Shown here: piece by piece, positions 24,290 to 33,594 of the stretch | Layout: each line of letters starts with the position of its first letter | Position numbering within the stretch: the stretch's first letter is position 1 | From: Limonium bicolor | Lineage: Eukaryota; Streptophyta; Magnoliopsida; Caryophyllales; Plumbaginaceae | DNA: 64,000 nucleotides | Reading direction: 5' to 3' | Assembly (NCBI GenBank): GCA_023374045.1 | Contig: CM041778.1 | Span: 98,334,839-98,398,838, forward strand | Notes under the pieces: generated by a model | Database searches by the model: none | What the model saw: only the letters and a program-made list of their open reading frames with translations | Told to the model about the DNA's origin: nothing | Position numbers and translations under genes: made by a program

Positions 24290-25410
24290 TATTATCAGAA
24301 GAGTTTTTGTCAAAATAGGAGCCATCCTGTCTCCGATGACACAATTCGAAGAACTCAATTTCACCCGGTTCTCTATGATGTACTTGCACCAAACAATCAA
24401 TTAACATAATAGTTAGTTCACCACATTAATATATAGTGCCAGTCTTATGTGAATTAATAAATAAAATTTCTATTAAAGTTGTCTCACAAATTCATCTCTA
24501 ACTCGAGCAAAACTCTTCGCCCCTGTAATGTGCACGTGCATCTTAGCAGCACGCGACAGTTTTTGCCTCCTCGGATTTTTTCAAAAAACAGAAAAAAAAA
24601 TACAAGTGTCAAAAGCAAGTAAATTCAATTATCAATACCCGAATATATCTGAGGAGGTGTTGTTATTTTTTTTCTTCAATGTCATCCCAACACTTATACT
24701 TCAGCCCAATCATGTTCTCTTTCTTAACACTCTCCCCAAGATACTTACCAAGTACAAGACTACCTCTCCTTATCAGCTGGCCAAACTTGTTCAACTCCAC
24801 TTTAATTCATCAGTCAGGAGGAAGATCAAATACATCTTTTGGTGTGAATTCCCTTTTCTTATCTCTAAAACACCTTGTGCATCTACAACAATGTTTAACA
24901 AAACATTTACACCACATATATTTGACAAATTATTTTATGGACTCAAGTTGAAATCATTCTGAAACAATTGAAGTCAACTGAAGTCTTGAATCTGTGGTGA
25001 ACGCAGCAATAGAAAAGATTAAACAATCTGTTGTGACAAATTAATTCAGTTAGGCTCATCTATAAAACTCAACAATTCAATAAATGTTTATTAATAAAAG
25101 AAGATCTTAAAGATTAGTAGACAAGCAACATACAAGAGAAAGTAAATTATAGTAATGATTCTTAATATGCAGATTACATACCAATTATTTCAAATGGTAA
25201 ATCTTTGTTTTTTTTGTAGTGGTTGAGGAGTCACCAATTTCAGAGGTGTCATTGAGTTCATCCTCTAATATCATCTCCTCATCTAATGGCTCGGGGAGTT
25301 GTTGCGACTCATGCTCAGTATGAGAAATTTCTGCATCCATCGAGAGTGCATCTGAAGACAACTGGTTGTCATTCTGTGGTACTTAGATATCAGGCTTGCA
25401 GCTCTGCTTG
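24290..25410 (-). pseudogene. CACTA-3 accessory gene (plant En/Spm Transposase_24-like)
   Basis: Minus-strand segments read in family order: an acidic segment (25400-25215) with HESQQLPEPLDEEMILEDE; then, around 24840-24660, VELNKFGQLIRRGSL and GLKYKCWDDI; then 24610-24500 with KLSRAAKMHVHITGAKSFAR; and 24380-24290 with EPGEIEFFELCHRRQDGSY. In this family the G-x-KSFA and RR-x-DGS blocks mark the conserved C-terminal half. The product is a DNA-binding helper of CACTA transposition by analogy with En/Spm TNPA. Introns are likely between the segments. A stop (TGA) interrupts one segment near 24810. Confidence 0.75.
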
Positions 25411-26252
25411 AATGGAGTATTCTGTATACACTTTGCAAGGATAAGGATGGTTTCTGCAATTACTAGCCAGAATGACTGGGGCTTAGATATCATTGTTGTT
25501 ATGGAGCATGAAAATTACTAGCCACAACCCAACAGACAAATCACAATTTGTATGAATACAACAGTGAAAACAAAGGATCACAGGAATGAAATGATCAAAA
25601 TAACTCTTCATAATGGTAGTGTCATCCAGAATACTTTTTTACACCAACAACAGACTATAGATAGTACGATCAAAATTGCCCTCTAACAACACAGGTGCAC
25701 ATGACAGTTACACCACACAGACAACTATCATTTTAACAGTCTTAAGACTAGACCTAAAGTCATATAAAACAACAATCTCAATCAGTGTTGTGTTAGATGA
25801 AACACCTGTAACATTTTGCTTGTTCCTTTGTTATTCAGCAATCTCAAATCAATGATAAATTCCACCACAGATCATCACAGGTGGACTGGGGCAACACAAC
25901 ACACTCAAGATCACCACAGATCTAGACCATGTATTTCAAAGACACAAAACTCATTGCAACTAAGTAGTTGACCACTTCCATCTTGTTATCAGTTAGAACA
26001 GCATCAACTGCCAACTGTGCACCTTTTGCACGCCCAGCTCCAGCTCGTTAGAAACTCGAGTACTGCGAGTTTAGCATATCGAATTAAAAAGTGATTTTGA
26101 TAATTTCCATGTATCTTAGAATGAAATGTTCAAAACAAGTTCAGATAATTTCTCCAAGAAGAATATCATATCACTTCTCATCAAATAGATAACAAGTGGA
26201 AAGTTGGAGCTAAGTTTTCATCTGATTTAATGATGAAAGGTTAGATAAGTAC
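25411..26252. other. CACTA-3 interior, no assigned gene
   Basis: Lies between the accessory gene and the captured exon. A minus-strand open stretch near 26060-25950 (RAGAGRAKGAQLAVDA, then LTDNKMEVVNYLV) looks protein-like but is unassigned; it could be another captured exon or part of the accessory gene. Confidence 0.4.
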
Positions 26253-26350
26253 CTCTCCTCCATCGTCTAGAACAAAGACATCTCCGTGCTCAAAGGATGG
26301 CATAGTCCCCGTATCAGTATTCAAGTACGGATCTATTTTACACAGAATCA
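26253..26350 (-). pseudogene. captured exon of CTP synthase
   Basis: On the minus strand a 98-bp stretch encodes [19 protein letters not shown] followed by [10 protein letters not shown]. This is the signature N-terminal region of CTP synthase, where the family reads [29 protein letters not shown]. It is bounded by a plausible acceptor (pyrimidines then CCCAG, at 26351) and a donor (GAG then GTACTT, at 26252), so it looks like one complete exon with flanking intron sequence. The synthetase catalyses ATP-dependent amination of UTP. No other part of the enzyme was found nearby, so this cannot be a working gene. It lies inside CACTA-3, upstream of and in the same orientation as the accessory gene. 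Confidence 0.85.
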
Positions 26351-28304
26351 CTGGGAAAAAAGAAGATGCTATTGATAAACTTCAACAGCTTCATTGAACT
26401 TCAAAAGAAATCACTATATGTAAACCCATTTTTCTAGCTAGGACCGCTCAACAGTAAAAAATATATAGAAGGCAAACGAGCAGCAAACGAGCAGTAAAAA
26501 TCACTATAACAAATGGCACAGATTATCTTTTTCAGCGATTGCAGCCGGTCAACACCAAAGATATAGAAAGGCAAACGAGCAGCAAAAGTTTCAATAACTT
26601 GAAACATGGATGATCAGCTCACACAAGCAAAACTACTGCCCCAGCATCTTAAAAAAAAAGTAAAAACCCAATTTGAATCATGCAAATTAATACGGAACTC
26701 AACGCATGCAGACTCCAGCTGGTCACCAGTAAAGTACCAGCTACCCAGCTTGGCAATTAGAACGACAATATATACATATAGAATGAAGAACAAATAAGAT
26801 ACAGAATTACAAACAGCAGGGAAGTTCAAACCTACAGAACCTGAACACGGTGAACTTAGTAATTAAGAATCTTGGAATTAACAAGCTGCTACTCACATGG
26901 TTCTTTAAACAGCAACTCAGCTGCAACCATAAATCCTAAAAGTTGCAGCCATTCTTCATAAATGCACCGACTTGAAGCTTTCCATTAAGCATTGCATGCA
27001 TAACATCAAAATCTATAGTCTATCATCGCCTTACAATTTGAAATAAAAAAAATTCACTAGTATCTTGTTTCAAAATCTATAGTCTAATCATCATTTATAC
27101 CTACACTCATTAATGTCTACATCATTCCTACACAGCTCGATGGTATCATCAAATATGTTTGATTGAAACATATCTGGAAGACATTCAAACTCCATACTAG
27201 CAGAATTTGTAGTTAAGATAAATCATATTGCAACAAACAACTTTTCTAACAGCAGTAATACTAGTGCAAGTCAGATTTGGAGTTGCTAATCAAGTCACAT
27301 ATATGTTTTCATCGCTGAGAGGGAACACTATATGAGTTAGACAACAAAAGCTCTAGAAATTAATAGGGTACTTACTTGGCTAATAATCAATAAGATTGAA
27401 TTAACACTATATGAGTTAAACATCTGTATATAAATATCTTCACAACTTTCAAGGAATGTTCAAACTTTGATTCCCACACTCCATCTCAATTACTTCCAGA
27501 TATTTCTGTTGTTCCTTTTACGGATGTTTATCAATAAGATTAATTAACCTTCCTAATCTGGATGAAGACAAAAGCATAGCCATATTTTTCGGGCGAGAAT
27601 CCTATTAGGACTATTTCTAATGGTAAGAAAGTCAAGTGAAAACACATGATTAAACCTTGAGTTTGGGCACATTGCTATTCCCTTCCCTTTGTACATAAAC
27701 AGAGAATGGCAGCAGTTAAGTAGTACTAGTACATTATACTTGTATAAGATTACTCTCCCCTGCTCTACAAACATGTACTGGTACTATCCCTCCTAATATA
27801 TCTATTCAGAGAGAATATATTTGAAAGGGAACATCAATCAACAAAAACTAGTGTACCCAATTGCTCATACCAGGGCAAATTGCATGACTCAGAATTTATC
27901 GGTTGTTCATGATTGGAGTATAATCATTAGTCTCCTAACATTAGCGAGTGAAAAAGGATATTTCATGACACTACTCAAAAGAAGAATGATACATAAATGA
28001 AGAGTCAATGCTTGTACATTAAACCAACCAGATACACGCCAGTGTTCCCTCTTCATACGTCTCTGTCTCTGTACATATATCCTTCACCAAGCCAAGTAAG
28101 TACCCTACTAATCCTGTGCATATATTCTTAAAATGGAGTAGCTTACCAGAGCACCAATACCCTTGTTCATTTGTCAGGCCATCGTTGTTCTAATTAATCA
28201 CATCAGAACACTCTCATGTCTACCAGCACTCGCCAAACACCAGAGCACCAACTGGATCTGCCGCAATGGAGTTTTAAATGAATAAGGATCTGGAGGTACT
28301 TCTT
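26351..28304. other. CACTA-3 interior, no assigned gene
   Basis: Two kilobases without a recognisable coding region on either strand. It probably holds the leader and introns of the minus-strand gene and further captured DNA. Short A-rich tracts and AACGAGCAGCAAA repeats near 26475-26585 are seen. Confidence 0.5.
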
Positions 28305-28609
28305 GCAATGGAGTTTGAGAATCTAGGGTTGAAGAAATATAAATTACGGGATTTCGACAATGAAGTTTTAGATGCAGGAGGAGTTTCACACCGTGTACTT
28401 CTCACAATGGAGTTTCAGAATCTGGGGTTGAAGAAGTAGAACTAGAAATTCACGGGATTTTGGCAATGAAGTTTCAGATGCAGTGGAGTTTCACACCGTG
28501 TACTTCTCGCAATGGAGTTTCAGAATCTGGGTTGAAGAAATAAAAATTCACGGGATTTCGGCAATGAGGTTTCAGATGCAGTGGAGTTTCACCACCGAGT
28601 ATTTCTCGA
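28305..28609. repeat. three tandem repeats of about 100 bp
   Basis: Units start at about 28305, 28404 and 28509. Each runs from GCAATGGAGTTT through GGGTTGAAGAA, CACGGGATTT, GTTTCAGATGCA and GTGTACTTCTC. Units two and three are close; unit one is more diverged. The LINE is inserted about 45 bases downstream. Confidence 0.9.
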
Positions 28610-29219
28610 GAAACAACATTTGAAAGAAGCAAGATCAGAAAAGTGATAAATGGGGTGTTAGTTGCCATATACACGTAGAAGAAACTACTTTGGAGATGGA
28701 CTCCCTCCTCTCTCCTCCTCTCTCTCAGCCGCTTCTCTCGTTCCTGCCTCGCTCTCAACCATGTCACCTCCAAAACATCACTAGCAATATCCTTCAAACA
28801 CCAACGCAAAGTCCTAGACACCATCCGCTCTCCGCAAGCCAACACCTACTACCCCTTGAATCTTCTTGCCTTCCTGCGCCACAAAATACCACCACAAAAC
28901 GTTTCACTTTTCGCCTCAACCTATTCGGAGCCATGGGGAGGGATAGAAGCTATAACGAGAAGTAGCAGTAGATGAGAGGTTGCTGTCATTCAAATCGGAG
29001 TTCGAACAGAACGTATAGAGGGAAGGAGAGATGTCGCATAGAAAAAGTTGGTCGTGCGCCACACGGCTGCAAGGACAGGTATGCAAGTGCTCCATCACCG
29101 GACCGGTTGTCGACGTGGATTCTCCAGGTCTACAGGTAATACTACTACCACCAAATATTCATTGACAATGTACACAGAGAAGTGTCGGAGTACCAACTAG
29201 GCAAAATAGTAGAGAAGGT

Positions 29220-31060
29220 TTGCCCGATGGAGTAGGCTCTACATTAGTAGAAAAGAGATCGTGGAATTGGAATGCTTGTGCCTTTGTCGATGTCTACCAT
29301 GTCGAGGATGCAAAAAGAGTAATTGAGGGCATCAAAGGCTGGAATATAACGGGAGTAGCCTTTGGGCAAGAATGGAGTTCCAAGGCCATAAAGAAAAAAA
29401 GAGAAGCGGTAGTCCCACCGGTAGTTCGTCCTGGTCCAATAACCCGTCTTCTCAGGTCCAGAAAGAATATATCAACGCTAAGTCCAGACTATCTATTAAG
29501 GTCAAAGCGGACGAAGGGATGAAGGCATGTCTGTCCAAATGTGCAGTTATCTCCCTCCAGGATGACATGAACCCCAAAGAAGCCTTGAAGATCTTTACTA
29601 GTAGGTGGCCAAATCTTTCAGGGCTACTTGCTCTATCAAGGAAGAAGTTCCTTATGCTTTTCAATTCAACCAATGAAGCTAAGGAAGTCGTCAGTCAGAC
29701 ACAAGCATCTGAAAAGGATCCGGAGGATTAGTAGCTCATCTTTGGGTTAGAGAGGACCAAGTTGAGAAGCGCAGGACTTGGGTTGTCCTTCGAGGTATTC
29801 CTCTTCATGCATGGAATAAAAAACGTGCGGAAAATTGCACAAACTGTGGGTGATGTCGTTAAGATAGAAGAAGAAGAAAGTCAATTTGTAGAAATGCCGA
29901 AATCCGTGTCCCAAGTTGAAACGACCACGCTCCAGGTGATCAATTGGAAAATTGCAATAAAAGTTGAAGGACATTCCTTCCCGGTGGCCAGGGGCGGATC
30001 CAGAGATTCAAGTTATGGGGTCACTGACAAATAGAAATTTCTATAGTAATTTTATGACATTTATGGGTCACCAAAACATAAAATATCTACTATTTTATAA
30101 AAAAACTACTTAACACTTACATAATGTTTTTTTTTACAAAAGTCATGGGTCACTTGACCCCACGTGCACCCCACACCCTTAGGTCCGCCCCTGTCGGTGG
30201 CTATAGTCGAAGTTGGTGACAAGAGATAAGTCCGAGGAATACCGACCCGGAAGAAAGTATTGTCCAGTTACCGATGTTGATGGAGTCCGTAGCCTTGGTC
30301 AAAAGTGTTGCCAGAATGTTGACCGGTCGCCCAGGGTAGTGATACCCTTTCAGTTGCCGGTGAACAGCCTGTCTCCCAAGCAGCTCCAACCTCGGGTGGT
30401 AGACAATATGATATGATAGGCAGGCGGAATTGGACAAATCTCGGAACATGCAGCAGATGACGCTTGAAGTGGTGAATCGTGCAGAGGAAGGGCTGACCCA
30501 CGTGGTACAGGAGAAGGTGGGCGAGGTTACTTCTGTGAGACTGATGAGTCTCCCGACATGAATGTCAGTGCGGCGTACAGTGAGCAGGGTAGGGTAACAG
30601 TAGGACAATTTTTAATCCTTAATCGGCACCACTTAATCGTTCCCTGCTGGAAATTACGCTAAAGAAGGATTGGAAGGGGCCACGAGTCCCTTGCTCGAAA
30701 CGCCTTTAGTAGGCAAGAACAAATATTTTATTGTTGATGCCATGCCCCAGCATGTCGCTCCATTTAACAATAGCAGTGGGGAATATGTTGCATCAATTAA
30801 CAATAGCAGTGGGGAGTGTGAGCTGGCCAATGACAAAATAGGAGTGGCTATTAAAAATAGCAGTGGGGAGTGTGAGCCGGCTGATGAAATAATAGGAGTG
30901 GGAATTATTTATGATCTGGCGCGTAAGACCCAAGATGAGCAGAGGAGGAAATGCCCTTTATTTCCTGAGGACTTTTTCCAAGAGGCGTCACACAAGGCTG
31001 TGTCCCCCACCAGTCTCTCGAGCATTGTAAAACCGGTACAGATAGATAGAGAGGGGTGAG
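29220..31060 (+). pseudogene. LINE ORF1 (DUF4283-type RNA-binding protein), interrupted
   Basis: The first part (29220-29370) resembles an RRM-like segment (NWNACAFVDVYHVEDAKR). The DUF4283 region follows in shifting frames: EALKIFTSRWPNLSG, LWVREDQVEKRRTWVVL and RGIPLHAWN. It continues to KIAIKVEGHSFPV at 29980, where a MITE interrupts it. The last part (30670-31059) has three spaced copies of a NSSGE motif encoded by AATAGCAGTGGGGA units. ORF1 proteins bind LINE RNA. No CCHC knuckle was recognised. Frameshifts and the insertion make it non-functional. Confidence 0.75.
29989..30193. mobile_element. hAT-type MITE, 205 bp
   Basis: Terminal inverted repeats CAGGGGCGGATC (left) and GGTCCGCCCCTG (right). 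Flanks are CCGGTGGC (29981-29988) and TCGGTGGC (30194-30201), an 8-bp target duplication with one mismatch, which points to hAT. The inside is AT-rich and non-coding, with facing GTCACTGAC/GTCACTTGACCCC blocks near the ends. Confidence 0.9.
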
Positions 31061-32389
31061 AATTTCGAGACGCCACACAGCAGCACAGTAGTGGAAGAGA
31101 CTCAAATTCCAGCAAGGGATGAGTGGGAAAAATCATTAACGCAGAAAGAGAGGCAGAAGAATGCATGACCTGCTACTACTGCAAAGCAACTAGGGTGTGA
31201 AGTTCCAAATCCCAGTCTCACACCAAGGCCAACCTCCTCAGTCAAATCCAAGCTAATATGAGCAATTAATTGAGCAAATAAGACTGGATAACTGGCGACG
31301 GTAAGGACTCAAAATTTGCAGGAAGGATCAACATTCAGAAGTGGTTTTTCGTAATGAAACTCTAAATGTGACCCGTCTTGGCCTACGAGTAAAGATGGGA
31401 GTCTGGAGATAGACAAAGGCTCGGTGGAAGGAATTAACCGTTTTCATGTGGATTTTTATTGGTTTGACATCCCTCAAGGAGTAGTGCAATAATGTTATGT
31501 AGGTTGATTGTGGTGTCTGTTTGTTTTATAGCTTATGTTTCGTTGGGGTTGGATCCCATTCTTGAGTCCTGCTTTTTTAGGCTTGTACTAAGGACATGGT
31601 GGGTACTCTTTTTCCTTCTCAAGTTTTTCTCCATTGGGTTTTACTTGAGGAGGTTTTAATGAGGCCCAAATACCAGTCCGACTATCTTTTATTAATCAAA
31701 TGGCGAAAGCCTAAATTATCAAAAAAAAGAAAAGTGATAAATGGAAAAAGAAAAAAAAAACGATGATGCATCAAAAACATCTCTATCTTCTATCTTCGGC
31801 GTTAGTCTAATTGCGTAGTTAATGGTTTCCTAAATTTCCACGACTTATCGGCTTGCGTCGAAATAGTCCGTTTAAAAATGTTACTATTTTTTTTTGTAGT
31901 ATTATATTACCTGCGAGGCACTATGCCGCCCGCCTTTTTCCTCAGGGCAAATTCTTGCCTACAACCAATGTAGCAAGATAGCTACATTTAAGCGCATTGA
32001 AGTCAAATTATAGCAATAAAATAAAAGAGATGGGAGATAGCAGAGGAGAGCGCGCAGTAAGTATCATTTTGTTTTTTTTTTTTTTTGCATTTTTCATTTT
32101 GAAACAGATTTTTATTATTTTATTTTTTTTTTATAAAAACTTTAACTTATTGTAACTTTTAATATATAAGTCCAAAATGAAAAAAAATTATATCATTGTT
32201 CATCTAAATTCGAGCTCTTCAAAACAAGACCAGTCATGGATATGTTTTGACAACTTAAAAAAAATATTTTTTTACATGTACATAGTGCACAAAACGTAAA
32301 AAAAACTTGTACAGATGGTCATACAAACATGTACAAATATTCATTAAAACATGTACATCCACACGTAAAAACTTGTACTTCATCGCAAT

Positions 32390-32885
32390 AACTCGACAGA
32401 TTTTTAGGGTTTATGGTAGCGGGTTTAGGGTCCACTCCAAACCCTAAAAATACCTTCGACGTTTTTTAGCTATCATAGGGTGGGTTTTGGGGTGTTTTTG
32501 GGGGTAGGGTAATCTATTTGGAAATTTGTTTCGTACTTTATATTGTAGCAACTAACTCGACAGGTTTTTAGGGTTTGTGGTAGCGGGTTTAGGGTCGTTA
32601 GACCCTAAACCCGCCACTACAAACCCTAATAATGTCTTCGACGTTTTTTAGCTATCCTAGGGTGGGTTTTGGGTGTGTTTGGGGGGTAGGGTAATCTATT
32701 TGGAATTTGTTTCGTACTTTATATTGTAGCAACTAACTCGACAGGTTTTTAGGGTTTGTGGTAGCGGGTTTAGGGTCATTAGACCCTAAACCCGCCACTA
32801 CAAACCCTAAAATTGTCTTTGACATTTTTAGCTATCTTAGGGTGGGTTTTGGGTGTTTTGGGGGGTAGGTAATCTATTTTGGAAA
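32390..32885. repeat. tandem repeats with telomere-like palindromes
   Basis: Three units of roughly 150-180 bases, each with AACTCGACAGGTTTTTAGGG-like starts. Units two and three contain a 27-base inverted repeat: the arm GTGGTAGCGGGTTTAGGGTC faces its complement GACCCTAAACCCGCCACTAC across a 4-base loop. The arms include TTTAGGG, the plant telomere unit, but only once per arm, so this is not a telomeric tract. Confidence 0.88.
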
Positions 32886-33225
32886 CTGTTTATACTTTAA
32901 TGTGGGAATGTACATATTTTAATGTGAGAATGTACATGTTTTAATGTGACGATGTACATGTTCAAATGTGAGAATGTCCATGTTCAATTATGAGAATGTA
33001 TATGTTTTAATTAACTTCTGTACATGTTTGTATGACCGTCTGTACAAGTGTTCTTCCTTATATGTACAGGTTTTAATTTAAGGATGTACATATTTAACTA
33101 TTCGTACAGGTTTATATGACTACTATATGTTTTTAATACGAGGATGTACATGTTTTTACGTGAGAATGTACATGTTTTTAGTGAACATTTGTACATGTTT
33201 GTATGACCATCTGTACAAGTTTTCT
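32885..33225. repeat. tandem AATGTACATGTTTTAATGTG repeats
   Basis: About ten diverged units of 20-25 bases built on TGTACATGTTTTAATGTGAG. They grade into the inverted arm (TGTACATGTTTGTATGACC), whose inverse is near 32310-32330. Confidence 0.85.
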
Positions 33226-33594
33226 TTTACGTTCTGTGCACTATACATGTAAAAATATTTTTTTTTAAGTTGTCAAAATATATCCATGACTGATCTTGTT
33301 TTGAAGAGCTTGAATTTAAAAGAAAAGAACAATGATATAAAATTTTTTTTATTTTGGACTTATATATTAAAAGTTACAATAATTTAAAGATTTTAAAAAA
33401 AACCAAACAAAAAAGGGCGTGGGATAAAAAAAAAGAAAAAAAAAAGAAAAAAAAGAAAAATGAAGTCGCGCTGCTGCAGGGTGCTGGATGTAGCCCATGT
33501 CTGGCTACAATTGGTTATAGGCAAGACATGCTCTTTTCTTCAGTGCCTCCTCTCTATGCAAACTTTGACTCTACTTTTGTGGATTGAGCTGGGT

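Larger units (their letters stand above)
28654..31727 (+). mobile_element. LINE retrotransposon, internally deleted, with perfect 17-bp target duplication
   Basis: A plus-strand element of 3.1 kb. The 17-base target duplication AGAAAAGTGATAAATGG is perfect at 28637-28653 and 31728-31744. The 3' end is an A tract, preceded by a typical plant LINE 3' region (GTTTTACTTGAGGAGG and TTTTAATGAGGC near 31640-31660). The 5' region is CT-rich, and the ORF1 region is present. The endonuclease-reverse transcriptase ORF2, normally more than 3 kb, is absent, so an internal deletion is likely; 5' truncation does not explain loss of ORF2 with ORF1 kept. It sits inside CACTA-3 and is itself interrupted by a hAT MITE. 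Confidence 0.9.
23608..31901 (-). mobile_element. CACTA-type element of a second family (CACTA-3), with nested insertions
   Basis: The left end reads TACTACAAGAAAAC, one base from the widespread plant CACTA terminus CACTACAAGAAAA; the right end (…TTTTTTTGTAGTA, ending 31901) is its inverse. Both ends carry a GACGCAA/TTGCGTCGAAAT motif array (23626-23840 and 31800-31865). Flanking triplets are ATA and TTA, so the duplication is imperfect. Inside are a minus-strand En/Spm accessory gene, a captured CTP synthase exon, tandem repeats and a LINE. No TNP2 transposase was seen, so it is non-autonomous. It is a different family from CACTA-1 because its motifs and ends differ. Confidence 0.8.
31946..33534. 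mobile_element. Mutator-like non-autonomous element with long inverted arms
   Basis: The left end (GGCAAATTCTTGCCTAC, then AACCAATGTAGC) and the right end (inverse of GTCTTGCCTATAACC, then AATTGTAGCC) are inverted copies. The arms extend inward over about 350 bases: the block with GAGCTCTTCAAAACAAGA near 32212 recurs inverted near 33295. A 9-bp flanking repeat TTTCCTCAG (31937-31945) matches TTTCTTCAG (33535-33543) with one mismatch, the length typical of Mutator elements. The middle has no gene, only tandem repeats. Assignment to Mutator rests on arm length and duplication length. Confidence 0.72.

Noticed and set aside
24528..24962. 144-codon plus-strand frame in CACTA-3
   Set aside because: The minus strand here carries the conserved accessory-protein motifs; the plus frame has no likeness to anything.
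23608..31901. Reading this span as ordinary host DNA with a CTP synthase gene
   Set aside because: Only one exon of the enzyme is present, and the span has paired terminal and subterminal motifs at both ends.
32390..32885. Interstitial telomere tract
   Set aside because: TTTAGGG occurs once per arm of a palindrome and is not in tandem, so it is not a telomeric array.
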